Positions 5,893 to 13,422 of a DNA stretch of 16,719 nucleotides are shown here, piece after piece. Location: assembly GCA_964579725.1 (NCBI GenBank), contig CAZOHG010000072.1, positions 1 through 16,719 on the forward strand. Reading direction: 5' to 3'. Position 1 is the first letter of the stretch, and each line of letters starts with the position of its first letter. Source of the DNA: CAZOHG01 sp964579725 (GTDB lineage: Bacteria; Zhuqueibacterota; JdFR-76; BMS3Abin05). Both the position numbers and the translations under genes were made by a program. The notes beneath the pieces are model-generated. The model ran no database searches, was not told the DNA's origin, and saw only the letters and a program-made list of their open reading frames with translations.

Positions 5893-7068
5893 ATGACCAC
5901 AACGGAACTTTTAGCACTTAAAAATCGCAGAAAATATTGGAGTAAACAGGCCAGTTGGGCCCATTTGGCCGTGTCCGAAATGGCATTGTCCCGTTTGAGA
6001 TCCACGGTGCCGGGCGAGCGATCTCCAAATCTCAGCAGGGAAATCAGCACCGGAATGCTTTTCGATATTCAACTGAACGGCAAATTTGCAGGGAAAGGGT
6101 ACTTCCAATTGTCCTCGCGCACATTAAACAACCTTTCCGACTACCACGTACCGGTTTTGGTGGAATCGGTTTTGAGCTATTTACGGGTCAATCCCTCCGG
6201 TATTTATGTGGACGGAACCCTCGGGGGCGGCGGGCACGCAGCAGCCATTCTAAATCGTCTGTCTCTGGAAGGGAAGCTCATTGGCATTGACCGGGACCCT
6301 GACGCCCTCGCTTTTGCCCGCAATCGCTTGAGCAACTTTTCGAGTCAAATTGTGCTGCGGCAAGCCAACTTTGAACGGCTTGCGGATGTGGTCAAAGAAC
6401 TGGGCTTTTCTTCGGTGGACGGCGTTTTGCTGGATTTGGGAGTCTCGTCCCACCAAATTGACAGTGACCAGCGCGGTTTCAGTTTTTTGCGGTCGGGGCC
6501 GCTGGACATGCGAATGGGCAGCGGGCAAAAATTACGCGCCTACGATGTGGTTAATCGTTACGAATACAAAGAATTAAAACGCATTTTCAAATTTTACGGG
6601 GAGGAGCGGCACGCCGGTCGAATTGCCCTCGCCATTGTGAATGCCCGGAAAGAAAAACCGCTTGAAACCACCGACGAATTAGTGGCCGTTATTGACCGTG
6701 TGGTGCCGGGTCATTTTCGGAACAAAACCCGGGCGCGGATTTTTCAAGCCATTCGAATCGAGGTCAACGGAGAGCTGGCTCATTTGCAAGCAGCTCTAAA
6801 ACAGGCGGTTGCTGTGCTGAAACCCGGAGGCAGACTTGTGGTTATTAGCTACCATTCTTTGGAAGATCGCCTAACAAAGCAATTTTTCAAAACCTTGGCC
6901 GAGCCGTGTGACTGTCCGCCCGAGTGGCCCATCTGTCCTTGTGACGAAAAACCCGCGGTAAAAATTCTTACTCGTCACCCCGTAACGGCTCCGCCGGAGG
7001 AAATTGCACAGAATTCCCGTGCGCGAAGCGCCAAATTGCGAGCGGTGGAAAAAACGGGAGAACTCTGA
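5893..7068 (+). CDS. rsmH: 16S rRNA (cytosine1402-N4)-methyltransferase RsmH (MraW)
   Basis: RsmH uses S-adenosylmethionine to methylate N4 of C1402 in the 16S rRNA decoding centre. Family signatures are clear: YHVPVL near the usual N-terminus, SAM-binding YVDGTLGGGGH, LDLGVSSHQID, GFSF...GPLDMRM, ISYHSLEDR and the C-terminal ARSAKLR. A C-x-C-x6-C-x-C cluster (CDCPPEWPICPC) precedes the C-terminus; similar Cys-rich inserts occur in other RsmH proteins. The start is uncertain. The ATG at 5893 gives 391 residues, about 75 more than the family's usual 310-320. TTG at 6109 gives a normal 319 residues and has a well-placed GGGAAAGGG (6091-6099). I list the longer frame because the 72 extra codons are stop-free and protein-like (a helix with several Trp and Arg), and its own ribosome-binding site is weak. 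ATG 6055 is a third choice. It is 1 base from the ftsL start codon. Confidence 0.93.
   Translation: MTTTELLALKNRRKYWSKQASWAHLAVSEMALSRLRSTVPGERSPNLSREISTGMLFDIQLNGKFAGKGYFQLSSRTLNNLSDYHVPVLVESVLSYLRVNPSGIYVDGTLGGGGHAAAILNRLSLEGKLIGIDRDPDALAFARNRLSNFSSQIVLRQANFERLADVVKELGFSSVDGVLLDLGVSSHQIDSDQRGFSFLRSGPLDMRMGSGQKLRAYDVVNRYEYKELKRIFKFYGEERHAGRIALAIVNARKEKPLETTDELVAVIDRVVPGHFRNKTRARIFQAIRIEVNGELAHLQAALKQAVAVLKPGGRLVVISYHSLEDRLTKQFFKTLAEPCDCPPEWPICPCDEKPAVKILTRHPVTAPPEEIAQNSRARSAKLRAVEKTGEL
6091..6099 (+). promoter_or_regulatory. Ribosome-binding site favouring a TTG start of rsmH at 6109
   Basis: GGGAAAGGG lies 9 bases before an in-frame TTG (6109-6111), just ahead of the conserved YHVPVL segment. 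Initiation there yields a protein of normal RsmH length (319 residues). It competes with the ATG starts at 5893 and 6055, which have weaker upstream signals. Confidence 0.42.
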
Positions 7069-7069
7069 A

Positions 7070-7498
7070 ATGGCCGGAACCCCACGAAAATGGAGTGAAA
7101 AGACGCGAAAGAAACACCGTTCCCCGACACGCGTCACCCGGCGCCACCTGCCGTGGCGATTTTTGGGCGGCGTCACGCTCGGAACGGCTTTGTTGTTGGG
7201 GCATCTTTGGCAAAAGCAGAATATTAAGTACCGGCTAAAAGATATTGGTCGTTTGAACCGCACGATTGTAGAATTGCGGGACGAAAACAAGCGCCTCGAA
7301 GCCAAAGTGACCCGACTAACCAGCGCAGGGTGGATCGAGAAGGTGGCGCGCCGGAATTTGGGTCTCCGTGACCCGGACCACGAACCGGTCATCCTAACCT
7401 ATTCGCCCGTTTACCAGCAGAAAAAATCCTTTGCGCAGAGCGAGCTTTCGACAAAAGGGAAAAATGCCGAGAAAATTGCCGAACTTTTATCGAAATAA
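7070..7498 (+). CDS. ftsL: Cell division protein FtsL
   Basis: FtsL is a small bitopic membrane protein that joins FtsB/DivIC and FtsQ in the scaffold that activates FtsW-FtsI. The 142-residue product has a basic cytoplasmic tail (1-30, many Arg/Lys), one membrane helix (about 31-47) and a periplasmic coiled coil (about 52-90, LKDIGRLNRTIVELRDENKR). A conserved-looking tail follows (IEKVARRNLGLRDP), typical of FtsL/DivIC proteins. Primary sequence conservation in the family is low, so the call leans on topology plus position between rsmH and ftsI. The ATG at 7070 follows the rsmH stop by 1 base, with GGGAG at 7056-7060 as ribosome-binding site. An open frame extends upstream into rsmH, but starts there would overlap it by more than 60 bases. 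A Gln/Lys/Ser-rich tail of about 30 residues ends the protein. Confidence 0.87.
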   Translation: MAGTPRKWSEKTRKKHRSPTRVTRRHLPWRFLGGVTLGTALLLGHLWQKQNIKYRLKDIGRLNRTIVELRDENKRLEAKVTRLTSAGWIEKVARRNLGLRDPDHEPVILTYSPVYQQKKSFAQSELSTKGKNAEKIAELLSK

Positions 7499-7504
7499 AG
7501 GCCC

Positions 7505-9616
7505 ATGGAACCCAAGGAAACCCACAGGAAAATTGTTACCGTTTGGATCGGCCTCGCTATTGCGGTTTACGGGATTCTTGTGTTCCGTTTGTTTACCATT
7601 CAAGTTTTGGAAAAGGGGCGCTACAGCGCCATTTTTCGAAATAAATCCCGGGTAAAAATTACCCTGAAGGGCAGTCGGGGACTCATTCTGGACCGAAATT
7701 TCAATGTTCTGGCCGACAATGTGTACCGCTACTCATTTGGCGTTGACCTGTCGAAGCTGAAAAATCGAGCGCGGCTTGCCACCCTATTTGCTCGCCACAC
7801 GGGTAGAAGTCCCCAATATTATTTGAAACGAATGCGCGGCAAATCGGGTTTTGTGTACCTTGTGCGGGGTATTTCCAAAGACGAAATGCAGGGTTGGGTC
7901 CTTCCCGACCGGAAAAAGGAGCCCGGAATCCAAAGAATTCGCGAGAATCGACGGATTTACCCCTACAACCAATCGGCCGGGCCAATCATTGGGTTTACCA
8001 ACGTGGACAATCACGGGGTAAGTGGCATCGAATCCGAGTACAATGGAATTTTGCAGGGGGAAGACGGCTGGAAATATTTTCGGATGAATGCCAGAAGGGA
8101 ACTGAGCCCGGGATTGAATTTGCCGGAAAAGCTGCCAACCAACGGGGAAAATGTAGTGCTTTCTCTGGACATTAATTACCAGATGATCGCCGAGGAGGAA
8201 CTGGCCAAAGGGATTCAAGAAAATGAAGCCAAAAGCGGTACGCTGGTCATGCTCAATCCCAATACGGGAGAGGTGTTGGCCATGGTTTCGTACCCGGCTT
8301 TCGATCCCAATCACTACGGAAAATACGGAGTGGCGCGATTTCGGAATCGGGCTATTTCCGATGTGTACGAACCCGGTTCCACATTCAAATTGGTAACTGC
8401 GGCGGCGGCTCTGGAAAATCGGGTCTACCGTCCCACAGACATTATTTTTTGCGAGAATGGCCTGTACAAAATGCACGGCGTCCTAATTCGAGACCACAAG
8501 CCGTTCGGGAAATTGACATTTCGGGAGGTGATCGAGCACTCCAGCAATATCGGTGTGGCAAAGATTGCCCAAAAAGTGGGCAAAAAGCGCATTTACAACG
8601 AGGCGCGCGCTTTTGGTTTTGGCAATCCGACCGGGATCGATTTGCCGGGCGAGGCCTCCGGAAGATTGCGAAATGCTATCGACTGGAGTGGGGCGGACGC
8701 CACGCGCATTCCCATCGGGTACGGCGTCTCCATTACGGCGCTTCAATTGGCTTCGGCCTACGCAGCGGTGGCGAACGGCGGTGTTCTATTGCGTCCCCAC
8801 ATCGTCACGCAAATTCTGGATGAAAAGGGGCAGGTGGTGCGCGATATTCGACCCGAAAAAATTCGGCGGGTTCTTTCCCCTCGAACCGCTGCGACACTGA
8901 CGTCCATTTTTAAGGGTGTGGTTTCCGTTGGAACGGGACGACGGGCGGCTCTAAAAAATGTGGCGGTGGCGGGAAAAACCGGAACGGCCCAAAAATACGA
9001 TCCCAGGACCCACGGGTATTCCAGAAAACACTACGTGGCGTCGTTTGTCGGGTACGTACCGGCAGACAAGCCTCGTCTCATTTGCGCCGTTGTAGTCAAT
9101 GAGCCCAAAAAACAGTATTACGGGGGAGAGGTGGCGGCACCGATTTTTCGGAAAATTATGCAGCGGATCGTGGACGGCGTGGAAAAACCACCGGTTTCAC
9201 CTTCAGTCGCTGCTGAAAATTCAGGGAGAAAATCCGCGAATTTAGTGGTTGTGCCAGATGTTCAATTCATGGCCTACGGCAAGGCGCGCGCAATTTTGGC
9301 AAAGGCCGGGTTGAAAATTGCCGCAACCACTCACGGGAATTTTGTGGTGCAACAGAACCCCGCACCCGATCGCTTCCTTAAAAGCGGAGGGACGGTTTCG
9401 GTGCGTTTAACAAAGAAAGTGGCCGCAGCGGAAGATGAAGACGGGTCGGTGCCCAATGTGCGGGGACTCAGTTTGCGACAGGCCGTCATGGCGCTGGCCA
9501 GCAAGGGCTACCAGGTCAAAATCGAGGGGAATGGTTTTGTTGTCGGTCAGAAGCTTGTGGATTCGCGGAAAAAAATCTGTAAAATTGTGTGCAAACCACG
9601 TGTGAACGCAGGGTAA
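7505..9616 (+). CDS. ftsI: Septal peptidoglycan transpeptidase FtsI (class B PBP) with two PASTA domains
   Basis: FtsI (PBP3) cross-links septal peptidoglycan by D,D-transpeptidation, working with FtsW. The 703-residue protein has a short cytoplasmic end, one membrane helix (about 11-33) and a class B pedestal domain beginning with GSRGLILDRN (57-65). The transpeptidase domain carries all three penicillin-binding motifs: STFK (Ser292, the acyl-enzyme serine, and Lys295), SSN (346-348) and KTG (491-493). Two PASTA domains follow at about 582-637 and 647-700, as in Gram-positive PBP2x-type and some other lineages' FtsI; E. coli FtsI lacks them. The second PASTA ends atypically, with two cysteines (CKIVC, 692-696) where a strand is usual. 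The ATG is 6 bases after the ftsL stop with only a weak AAGG before it, suggesting coupling. murE, normally next, is absent. Confidence 0.96.
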   Translation: MEPKETHRKIVTVWIGLAIAVYGILVFRLFTIQVLEKGRYSAIFRNKSRVKITLKGSRGLILDRNFNVLADNVYRYSFGVDLSKLKNRARLATLFARHTGRSPQYYLKRMRGKSGFVYLVRGISKDEMQGWVLPDRKKEPGIQRIRENRRIYPYNQSAGPIIGFTNVDNHGVSGIESEYNGILQGEDGWKYFRMNARRELSPGLNLPEKLPTNGENVVLSLDINYQMIAEEELAKGIQENEAKSGTLVMLNPNTGEVLAMVSYPAFDPNHYGKYGVARFRNRAISDVYEPGSTFKLVTAAAALENRVYRPTDIIFCENGLYKMHGVLIRDHKPFGKLTFREVIEHSSNIGVAKIAQKVGKKRIYNEARAFGFGNPTGIDLPGEASGRLRNAIDWSGADATRIPIGYGVSITALQLASAYAAVANGGVLLRPHIVTQILDEKGQVVRDIRPEKIRRVLSPRTAATLTSIFKGVVSVGTGRRAALKNVAVAGKTGTAQKYDPRTHGYSRKHYVASFVGYVPADKPRLICAVVVNEPKKQYYGGEVAAPIFRKIMQRIVDGVEKPPVSPSVAAENSGRKSANLVVVPDVQFMAYGKARAILAKAGLKIAATTHGNFVVQQNPAPDRFLKSGGTVSVRLTKKVAAAEDEDGSVPNVRGLSLRQAVMALASKGYQVKIEGNGFVVGQKLVDSRKKICKIVCKPRVNAG

Positions 9617-9655
9617 GAAAAATCACCGAATGTGAATACGCGGAAGTTGAACGGA

Positions 9656-11065
9656 ATGGATTTAACTTTTCAGGAAATTGTAGCTGCCACAAAGGGCAGT
9701 GCGTTTGGTTTGTCGGAGAAAGAGTTGGCGCGCCGGATTCAGGGCGTATCGATTGACTCCCGGCAGGTCCAACCAGGCGACCTATTTTTCGCTTTGCGTG
9801 GAGAGCGCTACGATGCCCACACCTTTTTAAGCGACGTGATTTCGAAAAAAGGGGTTGCCGCGGTGGTTGATCGCCGTTGGGCGCAAAAAAACCGGGCCCG
9901 TTTCCCCAACGCTCATCTGATCGTTGTAAACAACACGCTTGAGGCTTTGCAGGAAACGGCGGCGTTTTACCGAAGTAAATTTCGAATTCCGGTTGTTGCT
10001 GTCACAGGGTCAAATGGCAAAACCACTACGAAGGAAATGACGGCAGCGGTTTTGACACAGAAAAAAAGGGTACTCAAAAATGCAGGGAATCTGAACAACC
10101 ACATCGGACTTCCGTTGACCCTTTTTCAACTGACCCACGAAACAGAAATAGCCGTTGTGGAAATGGGGGCGAATCATTTCGGCGAAATTGCCCGATTGTG
10201 TGAAATTGCGCAACCCGATTTTGGCCTCATTACGAATATTGGCGCGGCGCATTTGCAATATTTCGGCTCGCTTCAAAATGTGGCACGAGCAAAGGCAGAA
10301 TTATTTGAATACCTTTCGCGCCAAAACGGTCTGGCGTTTGTCAATCTGGACGATCCGCTCGTGTCGAAAATCGCCGAAAAACGGAAACGCATTTGGAGCT
10401 TCGCCTTTTCCAAAGATGCCGACGTCCGCGGGGAGTGGGTTCGCCTGGACAGCTGGGGCCAGCCCGTTTTCGAAATCTCGGGCACGGAAATCCGATTAAA
10501 TGTGCCGGGGAACCACCAGGCGCAAAATGCCCTGGCCGCGGCGGCAGTGGGACTCTTTTTCAATTTGCCTTTGGAAGATGTAAAAAAGGGGTTGGAATCC
10601 TTTCGCGGCGTTAGCAAACGAATGGAACTTGTTGAAACAGGGGAGATTCTAATTTTAAATGATTCTTACAATGCCAATCTAAATTCCATGGAACAGGCGC
10701 TAAAAACGCTTGCCCACATTCGTCACCAACGCGGTGGACGTGCCATTGCCGTTTTGGGTGACATGTTGGAGTTGGGCGCCGAAAGCGAAAAAAATCACCG
10801 GCGTGTGGGAGAATGGGTCGCCGAGACAGGGGTGTCTTTTTTACTTACCTTCGGGAATGAGGCACGCGCCATTCACGAAACGGCGCTTCGGAAGGGGGTA
10901 GCCCAAGCCGTTCATTTTGACAAGAAGGCGGATTTGCAAAAATTTCTTGCAAATCTTTTAAGGGGTGGAGATTTGGTGTTGGTCAAAGGGTCCAGGGGCA
11001 TGGAAATGGAAACGATCGTGGATTTTTTGCGGCGTGAGTTCAGTGCTCACCCGGCAGAACAATAA
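9656..11065 (+). CDS. murF: UDP-N-acetylmuramoyl-tripeptide--D-alanyl-D-alanine ligase MurF
   Basis: MurF is the cytoplasmic ATP-dependent ligase that adds D-Ala-D-Ala to UDP-MurNAc-tripeptide. From the ATG at 9656 the product is 469 residues (E. coli: 452). The N-terminal substrate domain has VSIDSRQVQPGDLFFAL (31-47). The ATPase domain carries the P-loop TGSNGKTTTK (117-126), then NAGNLNNHIGLP, which is typical of MurF rather than MurC/D/E, and VVEMGANHFGEI. The C-terminal domain has NDSYNANLNSM and GDMLELG, also MurF hallmarks. I chose 9656 because GGAAG (9642-9646) is 9 bases upstream; a GTG at 9632 would add 8 residues but has no good ribosome-binding site. It lies 39 bases after ftsI, directly where murE normally stands. 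It is the only Mur ligase gene in the window, although it acts after MurC, MurD and MurE. Confidence 0.95.
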   Translation: MDLTFQEIVAATKGSAFGLSEKELARRIQGVSIDSRQVQPGDLFFALRGERYDAHTFLSDVISKKGVAAVVDRRWAQKNRARFPNAHLIVVNNTLEALQETAAFYRSKFRIPVVAVTGSNGKTTTKEMTAAVLTQKKRVLKNAGNLNNHIGLPLTLFQLTHETEIAVVEMGANHFGEIARLCEIAQPDFGLITNIGAAHLQYFGSLQNVARAKAELFEYLSRQNGLAFVNLDDPLVSKIAEKRKRIWSFAFSKDADVRGEWVRLDSWGQPVFEISGTEIRLNVPGNHQAQNALAAAAVGLFFNLPLEDVKKGLESFRGVSKRMELVETGEILILNDSYNANLNSMEQALKTLAHIRHQRGGRAIAVLGDMLELGAESEKNHRRVGEWVAETGVSFLLTFGNEARAIHETALRKGVAQAVHFDKKADLQKFLANLLRGGDLVLVKGSRGMEMETIVDFLRREFSAHPAEQ

Positions 11066-11075
11066 GGAAAAAAAC

Positions 11076-12164
11076 ATGCTCTACCATTTGCTTTACCCGC
11101 TCAAAACCTATTATTCTGCGTTTAATTTGTTTCGGTACATTACGTTTCGGTCGGCGCTGGCAGCAGTGACGGCCCTTCTGATTAGTTTTTGGGTGGGGCC
11201 GATGATTATTCGAATTCTCCACCGGCACCAAATCGGTGAAGAGATTCGTCTGGAGGGCCCCAAATCGCACCAGAAAAAGAAGGGAACCCCTACCATGGGG
11301 GGCCTGATTATTCTGATTTCCATTCTGGTGCCCACGCTGCTCTTCGAGCGTCTGGACAATATTTTCACTCAGTTGGTGGTGCTGGCCACCCTCTGGATGG
11401 GAGCTATTGGCTTTTTAGACGATTACTTGAAGGTCGTGAAGAAAAAAAGGAAAGGACTCATTGGGCGGTACAAATTGGCGGGGCAATTTATTTTGGGCAC
11501 GGCCATTGGGCTTGTGGTTTTGAAGTCCTCGGTTTTTGCCGGCGTCAGTACCAAAACCTTTTTGCCCTTTTTCAAAAATTACATGTTGGATTTCGGCTGG
11601 CTTTACATTCCGATTGTGATTTTCGTCATTGCCGGTACCTCTAATTCTGTAAATTTGACTGACGGCTTGGACGGGCTGGCAATCGGGCTGGTGGGAATTG
11701 CCGTCATGGCCTGGGCGGTGATTAGTTACGTCACGGGACGCGTGGATTTTTCAAGCTATTTAAACATTACCTATTTGCCGGGGGCCGGAGAACTGACCGT
11801 GTTTTGCGCTGCCACTGTGGGGGCAGCACTGGGGTTTTTGTGGTACAACACCAATCCGGCTGAGGTTTTCATGGGGGATACCGGTTCGTTGGCGCTGGGA
11901 AGCGCCCTGGGCACGCTGGCCATCCTGACCAAGAAGGAATTGCTTCTGATTATTATTGGGGGCGTTTTTGTTATGGAAAGTCTTTCGGTCATTTTGCAGG
12001 TGGCGTCTTTCAAGTACCGCGGCGGGCGGCGCATTTTTAAAATGGCGCCCATTCACCACCATTACGAAATGCTGGGTTGGCCGGAGCAAAAGGTGGTCGT
12101 GCGGTTTTGGATCATCGGTATTTTGTTGTTACTTTTAAGCTTAACCACTTTCAAAGTGCGCTAA
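11076..12164 (+). CDS. mraY: Phospho-N-acetylmuramoyl-pentapeptide transferase MraY
   Basis: MraY transfers phospho-MurNAc-pentapeptide from UDP to undecaprenyl phosphate in the membrane, making lipid I. The product has 362 residues, nearly the E. coli length, and many hydrophobic helices. Signature sites are intact: KKGTPTMGGL (68-77), the Asp pair FLDDYLKV (115-116), NSVNLTDGLDGLA (190-202), NPAEVFMGDTGSLALG (Asp268) and the cytoplasmic MAPIHHHYE (323-331). The N-terminus (LKTYYSAFNLFRYITFR) strongly resembles Gram-negative MraY. An open frame extends upstream inside murF, but ATG 11076 is preferred: it is 10 bases after the murF stop, has AAGGAAA (11064-11070) upstream and gives the family N-terminus. 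murD, normally next, is missing; about 100 bases separate this gene from ftsW. Confidence 0.97.
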   Translation: MLYHLLYPLKTYYSAFNLFRYITFRSALAAVTALLISFWVGPMIIRILHRHQIGEEIRLEGPKSHQKKKGTPTMGGLIILISILVPTLLFERLDNIFTQLVVLATLWMGAIGFLDDYLKVVKKKRKGLIGRYKLAGQFILGTAIGLVVLKSSVFAGVSTKTFLPFFKNYMLDFGWLYIPIVIFVIAGTSNSVNLTDGLDGLAIGLVGIAVMAWAVISYVTGRVDFSSYLNITYLPGAGELTVFCAATVGAALGFLWYNTNPAEVFMGDTGSLALGSALGTLAILTKKELLLIIIGGVFVMESLSVILQVASFKYRGGRRIFKMAPIHHHYEMLGWPEQKVVVRFWIIGILLLLLSLTTFKVR

Positions 12165-12181
12165 AATAGAGAGCTTTTCCC

Positions 12182-12268
12182 ATGGTAAAAAAAGGAAATT
12201 CTCCGAAATCGTTTCGGCGTCACCGGTGGGAAAGCAATAATCGATTGGGTTTAGATAGGACAAAATGA
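12182..12268 (+). CDS. Possible 28-residue basic small ORF in the murD slot
   Basis: ATG at 12182 opens a 28-codon frame rich in Lys, Arg, Ser and Asn (starts MVKKGNSPKSFRRHR). It ends at TGA 12266-12268, overlapping the ftsW ATG as ATGA. Only a weak GAGAG about 10 bases upstream could serve as ribosome-binding site. It has no glycine-rich MurD N-terminus, so nothing marks it as a murD remnant. It could couple translation across the mraY-ftsW gap, or be a chance frame. Confidence 0.25.
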   Translation: MVKKGNSPKSFRRHRWESNNRLGLDRTK

Positions 12269-13422
12269 ATCACGAAGAATCCAAAAAATATCTCTATTTT
12301 TTGATTTTGGTTTTGGCTTTGGTCTGTGTGGGGCTGGTCATGGTGTACAGCGCCAGCCATCCCATTGCGGCTCAAAAATTCAAAGACCCCAGTCACTTCT
12401 TGAAAAACCATTTTATTCGATTGGCACTGGGCAGCCTCCTTTTTGCTCTGGGAGCGGCCGTGCCCTACAGACGGTGGGCACGCTGGGGGCGGCTCGGTAT
12501 TTTGGTTTCTTTCGTGCTGCTGGCCCTGGTGCTGATTCCTGGGCCCCAGCGCAGCACCATTAACCACGCCACCCGTTGGTTGCGTTTCGGTTCGTTTCGG
12601 TTCCAGCCAGTGGATTTTGTGCGGCTTTTTGTGATCTTTTATCTGGCGGACGCCTTGACCCGTAAGGAAGAGTTGCTGAGCAATTTTAAAGAAGGCGTTC
12701 TGCCACAGGTTCTGGTTTTGGGGGTCATTGCCGGGATGCTGTTTTTGCAGCCCGATTTGGGTTCCATGCTCATGCTTTTGACGGTGGCAGCGGTTTTGCT
12801 GATCACGGGCGGCGTGCCGCTAAAGTTCTTCGCCCCGATTCTGGCAGTCGCCCCCCTCGGCTTCATTTTTATTCAGGATTACCAGAGGCTGCGCATTTTG
12901 CGGTATTTCGAGTCCGTTTTTCACGGCGAACCTGTCTCGTACCAGGTCGGGCAATCCCTGGTGGGATTGGGAAAGGGCGGATTTTGGGGAGTCGGGTTGG
13001 ACAACAGCATCCAGAAATTGCATTTTTTGCCGGAGCCTTTTTCGGATTTTATTTTTGCCATTTTAGGGGAAGAATTCGGATTTTTGGGAACTTTTTTGGT
13101 ACTTACCGCCTTTTTGGCCGTGATTTTTTTTGGCTACCGAACCGCACAGCGGGCGCGTTCCAAAGAAGGGCTGCTGATTGCCGTGGGCATTACCAGTACC
13201 ATTGCTTTGTACGCTTTTGTGAACGTCGGCGTGGTAACCAGCCTTTTGCCCACAAAAGGGCTGCCCATGCCGTTTATTAGCTACGGCGGTACGTTTCAGG
13301 TGACGGTTTTGTGGGGGATCGGGATTTTGTACAACATAATGCGTGAGGGGGCAGCGGAAGAAGAACCTCCGGCCGTCAGGCAGCGGGCCCCAAAAGCGCG
13401 GGCTGCGTGGGTTCAGTCGTGA
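12265..13422 (+). CDS. ftsW: Septal peptidoglycan glycosyltransferase FtsW (SEDS family)
   Basis: FtsW polymerises lipid II into glycan strands at the septum together with FtsI. The 385-residue, multi-helix product shows SEDS signatures: VMVYSAS (26-32), ATRWLRFGSFRFQP (102-115), LQPDLGS (161-167), YQVGQSLVGLGKGG (226-239) and EPFSDFIFAILGEE. In the last, Asp261 matches the catalytic Asp of FtsW/RodA. Then comes LLPTKGLPMPFISYGG (327-342). It is assigned FtsW, not RodA, by its place in dcw. Two positions depart from what I recall as near-invariant: QPSE is QPVD (114-117), and GGSS is GGTF. A basic cytoplasmic tail of about 25 residues ends it. AGGA about 5 bases before the ATG is the likely ribosome-binding site. 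Its stop overlaps the murG start (GTGA). Confidence 0.94.
   Translation: MNHEESKKYLYFLILVLALVCVGLVMVYSASHPIAAQKFKDPSHFLKNHFIRLALGSLLFALGAAVPYRRWARWGRLGILVSFVLLALVLIPGPQRSTINHATRWLRFGSFRFQPVDFVRLFVIFYLADALTRKEELLSNFKEGVLPQVLVLGVIAGMLFLQPDLGSMLMLLTVAAVLLITGGVPLKFFAPILAVAPLGFIFIQDYQRLRILRYFESVFHGEPVSYQVGQSLVGLGKGGFWGVGLDNSIQKLHFLPEPFSDFIFAILGEEFGFLGTFLVLTAFLAVIFFGYRTAQRARSKEGLLIAVGITSTIALYAFVNVGVVTSLLPTKGLPMPFISYGGTFQVTVLWGIGILYNIMREGAAEEEPPAVRQRAPKARAAWVQS

Noticed and set aside
6871..7392. A 173-codon - strand frame over the rsmH-ftsL junction
   Set aside because: It is antisense to two recognisable genes, with low-complexity Arg/Ser/Phe composition typical of a shadow frame.
7784..8476. A 230-codon - strand frame inside ftsI
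   Set aside because: The forward strand encodes the conserved PBP including the SxxK motif; the reverse frame resembles nothing known.
9632..9655. GTG at 9632 as the murF start
   Set aside because: No ribosome-binding site before it, whereas ATG 9656 has GGAAG at ideal distance and begins at the usual family N-terminus.
10965..11075. Upstream 37-codon extension of mraY
   Set aside because: It lies wholly inside or just after murF; ATG 11076 has a good ribosome-binding site and the family N-terminus.
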